A stretch of DNA of 64,000 bases from Ruficoccus amylovorans (lineage in GTDB: Bacteria > Verrucomicrobiota > Verrucomicrobiia > Opitutales > Cerasicoccaceae): contig NZ_JACHVB010000052.1 in assembly GCF_014230085.1 (NCBI RefSeq), positions 123,660 through 187,659 of the forward strand, written 5' to 3'. The position numbers and the translations under genes were made by a program. Below the pieces are notes generated by a model, which did not search any database, was not told the DNA's origin, and worked only from the letters and a program-made list of their open reading frames with translations. This document shows, in pieces, positions 53,202 through 62,856 of this stretch (position 1 is its first letter; every line of letters starts with the position of its first letter).

Positions 53202-53785
53202 GATTCCCTCACTTCCGCCTTGCGAATTTCACTGGCCGAGGGGGCACCCGATCCGGGGCCGCCCAGCCGCTTGCTCAGCACGATCACGCCGATCATGGCC
53301 ACCAGCAGGAGGATTCCCGAGACCTGGAACGGCAGCATGTATTTAGTGAAAAGTCCGTAACCAAAGGCCCGCGAAGCCGTGGCATAGCCCATCGGGTTGG
53401 CCGCGCCGGGGACATCGGGGGCGGCGGCCAGGGCGGTCGCCGTCGCATCCGGACCGGTCAGGAAAAGGTAGGCCATCCCGAAGATCAGCAGCAACGTAGC
53501 CACCACGGAGGCGACGACCGAAATCGTGTCCGGGCGGAGGCGGCTGGAGCGCTCGACATCGAGCAGCATGATGATGAACAAAAACAGCACCATGACCGCC
53601 CCGGCGTACACCAGCACCTGGAGAATGGCCAGGAAGAAGGCGTCCAGCAGCAGGAACAGCGCAGCCGTGCCCACGAAGCTCACGATCATGAAAACGGCGC
53701 TGTTCACCGCATCGGGGTTGATCACCACCAATAAGGCGGCCAACACCGTCAGCGCGGAAAACAGATAAAAGAAAAAGTCATGCAT
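53198..53785 (-). CDS. nuoJ: NADH-quinone oxidoreductase subunit J
   Basis: 195 residues and five hydrophobic helices. The conserved Tyr/Gly helix is [30 protein letters not shown], where the pi-bulge of helix 3 in complex I lies. The C-terminus is Gly/Ser-rich ([19 protein letters not shown]). It lies 108 bp after nuoI, the longest gap inside the operon. Confidence 0.94.
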   Translation of the reverse strand: MHDFFFYLFSALTVLAALLVVINPDAVNSAVFMIVSFVGTAALFLLLDAFFLAILQVLVYAGAVMVLFLFIIMLLDVERSSRLRPDTISVVASVVATLLLIFGMAYLFLTGPDATATALAAAPDVPGAANPMGYATASRAFGYGLFTKYMLPFQVSGILLLVAMIGVIVLSKRLGGPGSGAPSASEIRKAEVRES

Positions 53786-53893
53786 AGCGTAGCGTCCCTC
53801 TCGCCCGCGGACCGTGGTCCGGCGAGCTGTGAAAGTCTCAGTATCGGCTTTGCCCTTTCAAGTCAAAATCCCTTCAGATTCAGTTAATTAGTC

Positions 53894-54439
53894 CTAGTGA
53901 TGGCCTCCGGCGGCGGCGCGTTCGGCGGCCTCTTTCTTCTTGTCCCACTTGTAGTGCTCATCGGGCAGCGTACCGCCCAGCTCGTAAAGCTTCTGCTTGT
54001 GGTAAACCAGCTCCTCGCGCGAGGTGCCGACCAGCGAATAAATATCCTGCAGGAAGATCGCCTCCTCCGGACAGACTTCCTGGCACATGCCGCAGTAGAT
54101 GCAGCGCAGCATATTGATCTCGAAGTCCTGCGGGGCCTTTTCCACGTGAGCGGTCTCGCTGACCTCGGGGATCTCGCCCGGGGTGATGCGTATGGCCTTC
54201 GGCGGGCAGACGAACTCGCACAACTGGCACGAGACGCACTTTTCGCGGCCGTTGGGGTCCTTCACCAGCGTGGGCACGCCACGGTAGCCCTCCGGGATCG
54301 GCGGGCGTTCCTCCGGGTACTGGAGCGTGACCTTCGGCTTGAAGAAGTTTTTTAACGTGATTCTGAGCCCGCCGAGGATTTGCGGCAGGTAGGTCTTCTC
54401 AAAGAAAGTGAGCGGTTTGCGTTCGACGACTTTGGACAT
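53894..54439 (-). CDS. nuoI: NADH-quinone oxidoreductase subunit I (ferredoxin-like)
   Basis: 181 residues with two [4Fe-4S] binding motifs, CVSCQLCEFVCPPKAI and CIYCGMCQEVCPEEAI, which carry clusters N6a and N6b towards NuoB. The start MSKVVERKPLTFFEKTYLPQILGGLRITLKNFFKPKVTLQYPEE is typical of the membrane-proximal helix. The His-rich end (AAGGHH) is unremarkable. It lies 24 bp after nuoH. Confidence 0.95.
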   Translation of the reverse strand: MSKVVERKPLTFFEKTYLPQILGGLRITLKNFFKPKVTLQYPEERPPIPEGYRGVPTLVKDPNGREKCVSCQLCEFVCPPKAIRITPGEIPEVSETAHVEKAPQDFEINMLRCIYCGMCQEVCPEEAIFLQDIYSLVGTSREELVYHKQKLYELGGTLPDEHYKWDKKKEAAERAAAGGHH

Positions 54440-54463
54440 GGCTGATGAGAAGTTCCTGGGTGA

Positions 54464-55636
54464 TTAGGGAAGCGCCCGGTCGATGATGGCGGGGGCGTTG
54501 TCGATCGTCACGAAAGTATCCCAGGCGGCGATGAAAATCGCGTAGAAGATGATGCACACGAGGGCCAGCGGAATGAGGTACTTCCATCCGATGGTCATAA
54601 CCTGGTCGTAGCGGAAGCGCGGAAGCGTCCAGCGCACCCAGATGAAGAAAACCATCAGGGCGTACATCTTGACGAGGAAGTAAATGACGCTGACGACGGA
54701 GCCGATCCAGCCCCACGAGGCCCACGGGTTGGCCACCCAATCCGGCAGGAAGCCGAAGGTTGGCAGGAACTGCCAGCCACCAAAGAACAGCAGCGTGAAC
54801 ACCGCCGAGCCGACCACCATGTGGGCGTACTCCGCCGTGAAGTACAGGCCGAACTTGAAGCCGCCGTACTCGGTGTGGAAACCGCCGACCAGTTCGGTCT
54901 CGGTCTCGGGCATGTCGAAGGGCAGGCGGTTGGTTTCGGCGAAAAGCGCGGTCAGGTAAATGAAGGCCGGGACCGGCATCCAGAACGCCATCCACAGGTC
55001 CTGCTGGGCGGTGACGATATTGAACAGCGTCAGGTCGCCAAGGCCGCCCACCCCGCCGTTGGGGCCGTTGGCCCACATCAGCACCGGCAGGATGCTCATG
55101 CCCATGGCCAGTTCGTAGGAGATCATCTGCGCCGAGGAGCGGATACCGCCGTAGAAGGGGTATTTACTGTTCCCGGCCCAGGCGCCCAGCACGATGCCGT
55201 AAACGCTCAGCGAGCTGATAGCCAGGATGAAGAGGATGCCGATATCGACATCGGCCAGGACCAGCGGATTGGCCTGCCCGTCGATGAAGTACACCCCGAA
55301 AGGCAGCACCACGACCGTGACCAGCGCCGGGATCAGCGACAGGCACGGAGCCACCACGTAGTAAATCTTTTTTACGTGGGCGGGCATGGGCTCCTCCTTG
55401 AAGAGGAACTTCAGGCCGTCAGCCGGGAGCTGAAAAATGCCCAGCTTGACCAGCGCGCGCCCGAGCACGGGGATGTCCGAAATGCCCGGAATGGCCGCAC
55501 GGTTAGGCCCGATACGCCCCTGGATCCAACTGGCGATCTTGCGCTCGGCCATGACGGAGTAACCGGCAATCGTCATGGTGACGACAACCACCAGCACGGC
55601 GTAAATCACTTTCAGTATGATATCGATCCAGTCCAT
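54464..55636 (-). CDS. nuoH: NADH-quinone oxidoreductase subunit H
   Basis: 390 residues and about eight helices forming the quinone cavity with NuoB and NuoD. Landmarks: MAERKIASWIQGRIGPNRA (the conserved cytosolic loop with ERK), LPADGLKFLFKEEPMP, ISYELAMGMSIL and AETNRLPFDMPETETELVGGFHTEYGGFKFGLYFTAEY (acid-rich loop of the E-channel). The ATG at 55636 is 3 bp after the nuoG stop. Confidence 0.95.
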   Translation of the reverse strand: MDWIDIILKVIYAVLVVVVTMTIAGYSVMAERKIASWIQGRIGPNRAAIPGISDIPVLGRALVKLGIFQLPADGLKFLFKEEPMPAHVKKIYYVVAPCLSLIPALVTVVVLPFGVYFIDGQANPLVLADVDIGILFILAISSLSVYGIVLGAWAGNSKYPFYGGIRSSAQMISYELAMGMSILPVLMWANGPNGGVGGLGDLTLFNIVTAQQDLWMAFWMPVPAFIYLTALFAETNRLPFDMPETETELVGGFHTEYGGFKFGLYFTAEYAHMVVGSAVFTLLFFGGWQFLPTFGFLPDWVANPWASWGWIGSVVSVIYFLVKMYALMVFFIWVRWTLPRFRYDQVMTIGWKYLIPLALVCIIFYAIFIAAWDTFVTIDNAPAIIDRALP

Positions 55637-55639
55637 GAC

Positions 55640-57352
55640 TTAAAGGTTAGCGGTGGCTGCCGCCAGTTCGGCCTTGGGCTCGTAGTGCCAGCCGGGGCCT
55701 TCGCAGAACGGCAGGTCGGCGTATGCCGAGCCGTCGAGCAGAAGGCCGGTTTCGGGAATCTTGGAGAAATTCACGTCCTTGAGGATGTCCACCGTCTCGT
55801 TCAGGTGCTCCCAAATCTGCCCCAGCGTGGGGCGGCAGGGCGCGCCCCCGGCACACTCGGCCAGAAGGGCGTCGAGCACGAACACGTCCGGCATCAGCCC
55901 CGCCGGGCCAGGCACGGCCTGGTAGAACTTCTGCAGGCGGAACTGCTGGTTGATAAACGTGCCGGTCTTTTCGAAAACCGTCAGCGTTGGCAGCAGCACG
56001 CGGGCCAGGTCGGTGGTGGCGTTGCGGTGCGTGCCGAGGTAAACGACATTCGCCTTTTTCAGCAGGTCGGCCGGGATGCCCGCCGCGACGAGATCCTCGC
56101 CATAGCTGACAATGGTCGCTACCTCACCGGCTTCGAGCTGGGCGCGGAGCTGATCCAACTGAGCCACGGGAAGCTCGTTAATCAGCCCGGTAACGAGGCC
56201 GCCGCGCACATTCGGCGTGCGGTCGTTGGTGATCAGGCGTCCGTCGCCCTCCTCCGCGTGGCTGACAAACGTGACCGAGCCGGGCTCCTTGGCGACGAGC
56301 TTGCCAAACATGGCCTGCTCCTCGACGCTGAGGTGGCCCGAGGCGACGTAGGCGACCGAACCGAGCTGGATCAGCTCACGGGCGCGCAGGACAGCGTTGC
56401 CCAGAGAGGCGACCTGCCCGTCGATGCGGAAGCGCTGCATGCGGTCTTCGGCCTCGACGAGTTTGTAAAGCATCCGGCCCGAGTCGGTCATCCAGGTATC
56501 GTTGACCTCGTCGTTGCGGCGCGGAGTCACGCGGTAAAGCTTGCCCTCGCGGCTCCAGACCTCGGTGTTCACGCCCGCGCTACTCTCGGTGCAGATGGAC
56601 TTGGTCGGTTTGAGGAACCACACGCGCATCTTGAAACGGAAATCCGTGCTCGTGAGCGCGCCCACCGGGCAGATGTCCACGGTGTTGAGCGAGTAATTGC
56701 TGTCAAGCTGGGTGCCGGGATAACAAGTCAGCGTGTTGTGGCTGCCCCGCTCGGTGAAGCCGAGAACCGGGTTCTTGTCGATCTCGGAGCAGAAGCGCAC
56801 GCAGCGCGAGCACAGGATGCAGCGCTCGTCGTCGAGGGTGACGCGCGGCCCCAGCACGGTGCGCTTGGGCTTGACGTTTTTCTCCTCCACGTAGCGGCTG
56901 AACCCGCGTCCGTAGTCGGTGGCAAACTCCTGCAGGCGGCACTCGCCGGCCTGGTCGCAGATCGGGCAATCCAGCGGGTGGTTGACCAGGAGGAACTCCA
57001 TCACGCCCTCGCGACAGCTCTTGGTCAGGTCGCTCTGGGTCTTGATGTGGACCCCGGGCGTGGCCTTGCTGGCGCAGGCGATGGCGGGCTTGGGCATCCA
57101 GCCGATCTTCTGCTTGCCGGTGTCGTCGTCCATGATGGGCTCGCCGGTGGCGCGGTCGCGCATCGGCATCCCCATCTCCACCAGGCACATGCGGCAGTTA
57201 CCCGACACCGAGAGGTGCGGGTGGTAGCAGTAATGCGGGACTTCAACGCCGACGCTTTCGCAGGCATCCACCAGGTTCATCCCATCGGGAACCTCGAAGT
57301 CTTTGCCATCAATGTTGATGGTCACCAATTTGGGCTGTCCGTTCTCTGACAT
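55640..57352 (-). CDS. nuoG: NADH-quinone oxidoreductase subunit G (short form)
   Basis: The N-terminal 220 residues carry the iron-sulphur clusters: the [2Fe-2S] motif around YCYHPHLSVSGNCRMC, the HPLDCPICDQAGECRLQ motif with its CxxCxxxxxC, and the CILCSRCVRFCSEI motif. The remaining molybdopterin-oxidoreductase-like domain is shortened (570 residues in all; E. coli NuoG is about 900), ending LPFCEGPGWHYEPKAELAAA. Short NuoG subunits occur in other lineages, and the frame is intact, so this is not a truncation by mutation. It is in the NADH-input module with nuoE and nuoF. Confidence 0.93.
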   Translation of the reverse strand: MSENGQPKLVTINIDGKDFEVPDGMNLVDACESVGVEVPHYCYHPHLSVSGNCRMCLVEMGMPMRDRATGEPIMDDDTGKQKIGWMPKPAIACASKATPGVHIKTQSDLTKSCREGVMEFLLVNHPLDCPICDQAGECRLQEFATDYGRGFSRYVEEKNVKPKRTVLGPRVTLDDERCILCSRCVRFCSEIDKNPVLGFTERGSHNTLTCYPGTQLDSNYSLNTVDICPVGALTSTDFRFKMRVWFLKPTKSICTESSAGVNTEVWSREGKLYRVTPRRNDEVNDTWMTDSGRMLYKLVEAEDRMQRFRIDGQVASLGNAVLRARELIQLGSVAYVASGHLSVEEQAMFGKLVAKEPGSVTFVSHAEEGDGRLITNDRTPNVRGGLVTGLINELPVAQLDQLRAQLEAGEVATIVSYGEDLVAAGIPADLLKKANVVYLGTHRNATTDLARVLLPTLTVFEKTGTFINQQFRLQKFYQAVPGPAGLMPDVFVLDALLAECAGGAPCRPTLGQIWEHLNETVDILKDVNFSKIPETGLLLDGSAYADLPFCEGPGWHYEPKAELAAATANL

Positions 57353-57365
57353 GGGAAAGTAGCGC

Positions 57366-58727
<1,362 letters not shown>

Positions 58728-58745
58728 TACTATACGTAGAAATGT

Positions 58746-59282
58746 TTAACCTTTATAGGCTGGTGTGCCCGGTTCGGGCGCAGTGCGGGCGGTTACGGGG
58801 TCGGCGGATGCGGCCTCCTTGATGCGGGCGATCAGCTCTTCGAGTTGCTCGGGACCACAGTTCTCGTAAAGGCGGTCATCGACCTGGACGACAGGCCCCT
58901 TTCCGCAGTCGGCGATGCACTCGACAAACTCAATCGTGTAGTTGCCGTCCTCGGAGGTGCCCCCGCGCTTGCAGGCCAGTGCTTCTTCCAGCTTTTCGCA
59001 GGTCTTGTAAGCGCCGTTGAGCGCGCACGAGAGCGTGCGGCAGACTTTTACATGGACCTTGCCGATGGGCTTGCGACGGAACATCGGGTAGAAGCTGACG
59101 ACTTCGAGCACCTTCATGGGCTCGATCTCAAGCTTGGCGGCAATCCACTTCATGGCCTCATCCGAGAGGTAGCCCTGGTCCTCCTGGACCAAGTGGCACA
59201 GCGGCAGCGTCAGGCTGCGCTTGTCCGGGTACTTCGGAAAGAGCGATTCGATTTTTTGCAGAGTTTCAGGCGCAAGGTCCAT
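58746..59282 (-). CDS. nuoE: NADH-quinone oxidoreductase subunit E
   Basis: A 178-residue thioredoxin-like [2Fe-2S] protein. The cluster cysteines are in VKVCRTLSCALNGA and in FVECIADCGKGPVVQVDD, the family pattern. The start ATG at 59282 (MDLAPETLQKIESLFPKYPDKRS) is chosen; the open frame upstream reads into nuoD. It has a short Pro/Ala-rich tail (TARTAPEPGTPAYKG). It lies 17 bp after nuoD. Confidence 0.95.
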   Translation of the reverse strand: MDLAPETLQKIESLFPKYPDKRSLTLPLCHLVQEDQGYLSDEAMKWIAAKLEIEPMKVLEVVSFYPMFRRKPIGKVHVKVCRTLSCALNGAYKTCEKLEEALACKRGGTSEDGNYTIEFVECIADCGKGPVVQVDDRLYENCGPEQLEELIARIKEAASADPVTARTAPEPGTPAYKG

Positions 59283-59299
59283 GATGAATAGCAAATCGT

Positions 59300-60541
59300 T
59301 TAGCGGTCGCACTCGCCCATGACGAAGTCGAACGAGCCGAGAACAACGGGGATGTCCGACATCATCATGCCGGGCAGGAGTTTGGGAAGGATGCTCAGCG
59401 AGCAGAAGCTGGCGCCGCGAATGCGCAGACGGAAGGGCACCCCGCCGCCCTTCGAGCAAATGTAAAATCCGAGCGCGCCCTTCGGGTTTTCAGCCTCGAA
59501 ATAGACCTCGCCGGCCGGGATCTGCGGCCCCTCAGTCACGATCATGAAGTTCTGGATCAGCTCCTCCATGCTGGTGAGCACCTTGTCCTTCATCGGCTTG
59601 AAAATCTTCTTGGCGTCTTCGGCGTACCAGGGGCCGTCGGGCATTTTTTCGATGGCCTGGCGGACGATCTTCGCGCTCTCGCGCATCTCGACCAGACGCA
59701 CCAGGTAGCGGTCGTAGCAGTCACCAACCGAGCCGATGGGCGTCTCAAAATCGTAGTTCTCGTAGCCCAGGTACGGACGGTCGCGGCGCAAGTCCACATC
59801 CACCCCGGATGCGCGCAGGTTCGGCCCAGTGAAGCCGTAGCTGATCGCGTCCTCCTTGGAGATGACGCCAATGTCCTTCGTGCGGTCGAGGAAAATCTTG
59901 TTGCGCGTCAGCAGGTTGTCGATCTCGTCGATGGCCGGTCCGAGCTGGTTGAGAAACTCGTTCACGCGACCCAGCCAGCCCTCGGGGATGTCCCGGGCCA
60001 GCCCGCCGATGCGGGTGTAACTGTTGGTGAAGCGCGCTCCGGTCAGCTCTTCAAAGAGCGTGTAGAGCTTTTCGCGCTGGGTAAAGGTATAGAGGAAGAC
60101 CGTCATCGCTCCGGTATCCATCCCGTAAACGCCCACGCCGAGCAGGTGCGAGGCCAGGCGGGCCAGTTCGCAGCAGATGAGGCGGATCGTCTCGCAGCGC
60201 GGCGGCACCTGGAGCCCGGCCAGCTTCTCCACCGCGATGGCGTAGCAGACGTTGTTCGACAGTGGTGCGAGATAGTCCAACCGGTCCGTGTAAGGCACGA
60301 ACTGGTTGTAGGTCATGTTCTCGGCGATCTTTTCGTCCCCGCGGTGCAGGTAGCCGATGACCGGGTCGCAACTGAGGATATAGTCGCCGTCGAGTTCGAG
60401 CTTGAGCCGCAGCACCCCGTGCGTAGCCGGGTGCGAGGGCCCCATGTTCAGCGACATGGTTTCGCCCTGAAAATCGTCTTCCTGGTCGGCGGTCCGGCGG
60501 GCGACGTCGCCCACGGCAATTTCTTTAATTTGGGTCGGCAT
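59300..60541 (-). CDS. nuoD: NADH-quinone oxidoreductase subunit D
   Basis: 413 residues; it forms the quinone-binding site with NuoB. Landmarks: NMGPSHPATHGVLRLKLELDGDYI at the start, PVIGYLHRGDEKIAE, the YTDRLDYLAPLSNN block, and the ending LPKLLPGMMMSDIPVVLGSFDFVMGECDR. It is not fused to NuoC, unlike in E. coli. The start gives an N-terminal extension of about 25 residues (MPTQIKEIAVGDVARRTADQEDD). Confidence 0.96.
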   Translation of the reverse strand: MPTQIKEIAVGDVARRTADQEDDFQGETMSLNMGPSHPATHGVLRLKLELDGDYILSCDPVIGYLHRGDEKIAENMTYNQFVPYTDRLDYLAPLSNNVCYAIAVEKLAGLQVPPRCETIRLICCELARLASHLLGVGVYGMDTGAMTVFLYTFTQREKLYTLFEELTGARFTNSYTRIGGLARDIPEGWLGRVNEFLNQLGPAIDEIDNLLTRNKIFLDRTKDIGVISKEDAISYGFTGPNLRASGVDVDLRRDRPYLGYENYDFETPIGSVGDCYDRYLVRLVEMRESAKIVRQAIEKMPDGPWYAEDAKKIFKPMKDKVLTSMEELIQNFMIVTEGPQIPAGEVYFEAENPKGALGFYICSKGGGVPFRLRIRGASFCSLSILPKLLPGMMMSDIPVVLGSFDFVMGECDR

Positions 60542-60548
60542 GGTAGGT

Positions 60549-61175
60549 TCAGCTCTCGGAGGGCTTCTCCTTCTGTTCGGTCCAGCTCTGGTCGGCGGCC
60601 CGGGGTTCGCGGTCGGACATTTCCCCGCTCTGGGGCGAGTGGAAGGGTCCGCCCATCTGGGGAGCGGCGATCACTTTGGCACCAGGCGCGGCCTGGGCCA
60701 CGTCGGCAGCGGGAAATTCGGTCTCGATCCCCGCCAGCGGAAACTCCTTACGCAGAGGAAAGTACGGATAGCTGTCCCACATGAGGATGCGCCGCAGGTC
60801 CGGGTGGCCGGTAAATTTAATACCCAGCATGTCGTAGGTCTCGCGCTCCATCCAGTTGGCGATACCGAAGAGGCCAGTCAGGCTGGGGACTTCGGGGTTC
60901 TCATCGCCGACGCAGTCCGTGACGACGCGCACATAAAGCTTGTCCCGGGTGGAAAAGAGCTGGGCCAGCACGCTGAAGCGCGGGCTCGCCTCCTGCCCCC
61001 AGTCCACGCCGGTGGAGTCGGTCATGAGGTCGAAATGCATCTCGTCGCGCAGGAGGCGGCAGATTTCGACGTATTTATCCGTCGGCACATGAATGGCCGG
61101 GTCATCAGCGCTGGGCCGCTCGGTGGCGTAATCGAAGCGCTTGAGCAGGTCTTGAAGCAGTGTTTCTGGCGTCAT
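60549..61175 (-). CDS. nuoC: NADH-quinone oxidoreductase subunit C
   Basis: 208 residues. The conserved NuoC region is present: YVEICRLLRDEMHFDLMTDSTGVDWG, KLYVRVVTDCVGDENPEVPSLTGLFGIANWMERETYDMLGIKFTGHPDLRRILM. The final 60 residues are a Pro-rich, probably disordered tail (APGAKVIAAPQMGGPFHSPQ...). It abuts nuoB (stop of nuoB and start of nuoC share a base) and precedes nuoD by 7 bp. Confidence 0.94.
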   Translation of the reverse strand: MTPETLLQDLLKRFDYATERPSADDPAIHVPTDKYVEICRLLRDEMHFDLMTDSTGVDWGQEASPRFSVLAQLFSTRDKLYVRVVTDCVGDENPEVPSLTGLFGIANWMERETYDMLGIKFTGHPDLRRILMWDSYPYFPLRKEFPLAGIETEFPAADVAQAAPGAKVIAAPQMGGPFHSPQSGEMSDREPRAADQSWTEQKEKPSES

Positions 61176-61726
61176 CAGTGGGAGGCCGAAGTTGCGATGG
61201 CCTTGGGGGCCGGGTGCATGTCGCGCTTGAGCAGGTTGGAGACCGAACGCTCGTGCGAGATCTTATCCTGTAATTTCATGAGGGCGTCGAGCAGGGCTTC
61301 GGGGCGCGGAGGACAGCCGCTGACGTAAACGTCCACCGGCACAATCCGGTCCACGCCCTGGAGCACCGCGTACGAGCGGTACATCCCGCCGGTGGAAGCA
61401 CAGGCCCCCATCGCGACAACCCACTTGGGCTCGGGCATCTGGTCGTATATGCGGCGCACGACCTCGGCCATCTTATAAGTGACGGTCCCGGCCACCAGCA
61501 TGCAGTCCGCCTGCCGGGGGGAAAAACGTGTCACCTCCATGCCGAAACGGCTGATGTCGAATCGCGACGCCGCCGTTCCCATAAATTCAATCGCGCAGCA
61601 GGCAAGGCCCATGGGCATCGGCCAGACCGAATTTTTGCGTACCCAGTTAATCACCGCATCCAACCGGGACACGATGACTTCCCCCTCTACCTTGCTGTTG
61701 TAGCCGTATGAAGCCTCCGAACTCAT
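61175..61726 (-). CDS. nuoB: NADH-quinone oxidoreductase subunit B
   Basis: 183 residues; it carries the terminal [4Fe-4S] cluster N2. Its ligands are the tandem cysteines in [11 protein letters not shown], the Cys in [16 protein letters not shown], and the Cys in [15 protein letters not shown]. It is the first gene of the leftward operon, with a strong ribosome-binding site (AAGGAGGGG, 6 bases before ATG). No nuoA lies upstream: the next 200 bp are noncoding and are followed by tRNA-Ser on the other strand. Confidence 0.96.
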   Translation of the reverse strand: MSSEASYGYNSKVEGEVIVSRLDAVINWVRKNSVWPMPMGLACCAIEFMGTAASRFDISRFGMEVTRFSPRQADCMLVAGTVTYKMAEVVRRIYDQMPEPKWVVAMGACASTGGMYRSYAVLQGVDRIVPVDVYVSGCPPRPEALLDALMKLQDKISHERSVSNLLKRDMHPAPKAIATSASH

Positions 61727-61926
61727 AAAAAACCCCTCCTTCCCTAGGGAGCACTCCCCCCGGAATCAAACCTAATTAAAAATTTTATCTGCCTTGAGCA
61801 AGACACAGCCTGAACATAAGGCAATTTTATAGTTCACACAAGGCCACCTGAACAAGTTGGGGAAATTGTTCGCTTTGGGATTGACTCGTCCCCGCCGCGA
61901 TGACTGACTCCCCGCTTCTTCGGAAT
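61727..61926. other. Leader and probable promoter region of the nuo operon, no gene
   Basis: About 200 bp. On the minus strand a TTGCTC...17 bp...TAATTA pair lies 60-90 bp before nuoB and might be a promoter, but the match is weak. A 14 bp palindrome TCCCTAGGGA is near 61741. nuoA would be expected here and is not present. Confidence 0.5.
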
Positions 61927-62016
<90 letters not shown>

Positions 62017-62028
62017 AATTTCTGTCCT

Positions 62029-62051
62029 GCCCTTCTCCGAAGGGCTTTTTT
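62029..62051 (+). terminator. Terminator after tRNA-Ser
   Basis: Stem GCCCTTC/GAAGGGC with a TCC loop, followed by a T run. It starts 13 bp after the tRNA. Confidence 0.85.
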
Positions 62052-62146
62052 ATTAGCAAGTTACGAAGTGCGAACGCCTTGCTCCACGACACTTTTGAAT
62101 CCCCCGTACCCTTCAGTTCGACGAAATACGCCTCGTAATAATAATA

Positions 62147-62856
62147 GGGGCTGACCTAGCTAAGAGAGTTTGTCTGCGTCTCGAACCCAGTGTTTAAGCT
62201 GGCTGAGGAGCTGTTTGTGGTTGCCTGCGTTAAAGCGCCATTCACACTCCTTGAGAAACCAATAGAAATTGTCGGGTTTGATGCCGTTGAAGCGCCGCAT
62301 GTGGCGCTTGGCCTGGTTCCAAAAGTTCTCGATGCCGTTGATATGGTTTTGTCTGTCAGCAAAGAGGGTTGAGTGGTTGATTCGCATGTGGTGGAAGTCG
62401 CCAACATCAAGGGCGTTGTAGGCCTGGAAGGTATCGGTGTAAACGATGCTGTCTGGCTTAACCTTCTGCTTGATGATCGGCAAGATCGTTTCGGTTTTCG
62501 AGTTGGGGATAATCGCCGTGTAAACCTTCCCACCCCGCTTGAGTAGGCCGAATACAGCCACTTTACCTGCGGCACCTCGGCCCCGCTTGCCCTTGCGTGC
62601 GCCACCGAAATAACTCTCGTCGGCCTCGACTTCGCCGCACAGCTCATAGCTGGGAAGCTTCCCAGCTATGAGCTGTCGCAAGCGCATGTAAAAGCTGATC
62701 GATGTGTTGCGATGTACGCCAACGATCTCAGCGGCTGCACGTGCTGTTGTCCCTGCCACAAAGTGCTCAATCAATCGCTGCTGCTTGTAAGAGCTGAGCC
62801 TGCTTTTTCTTTCATACATTGCTGATAAACTAAGAAGGTTTTACGTCCTTAGCTAG
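62147..62856 (-). mobile_element. IS1595-family insertion sequence, right end interrupted by IS630
   Basis: The left terminal repeat reads GGGGCTGACCTAGCTAAG (62147-62164) and the right end holds the inverted CTTAGCTAG (62848-62856). The outer part of the right terminal repeat is missing from this window because an IS630-family element starts at the CTAG. The element carries one transposase gene. Its expected outer right end should lie beyond 64000. Confidence 0.8.
62160..62819 (-). CDS. IS1595-family (ISXO2-like) transposase
   Basis: 219 residues. The DDE core is visible: EVEADESYFGGARKGKRGRG (first Asp and the charged loop), SIVYTDTFQAYNAL (second Asp) and NHINGIENFWNQAKRHMRRF (the Asn/Glu part of the third motif). 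The N-terminal helix-turn-helix (SSYKQQRLIEHFVAGTTARAAAEIVGVHRNT) binds the ends. The N-terminal zinc ribbon of longer ISXO2 members is absent, as in the IS1016-type subgroup. The gene looks intact. Its stop lies inside the left terminal repeat. Confidence 0.9.
   Translation of the reverse strand: MYERKSRLSSYKQQRLIEHFVAGTTARAAAEIVGVHRNTSISFYMRLRQLIAGKLPSYELCGEVEADESYFGGARKGKRGRGAAGKVAVFGLLKRGGKVYTAIIPNSKTETILPIIKQKVKPDSIVYTDTFQAYNALDVGDFHHMRINHSTLFADRQNHINGIENFWNQAKRHMRRFNGIKPDNFYWFLKECEWRFNAGNHKQLLSQLKHWVRDADKLS

Noticed and set aside
54821..57349. Very long open frame (842 codons) on the plus strand opposite nuoG-nuoH
   Set aside because: It is the antisense shadow of high-GC genes with clear protein families on the minus strand; its translation has no family resemblance and is rich in Arg, Gly, Asp and Val, as such shadows are.
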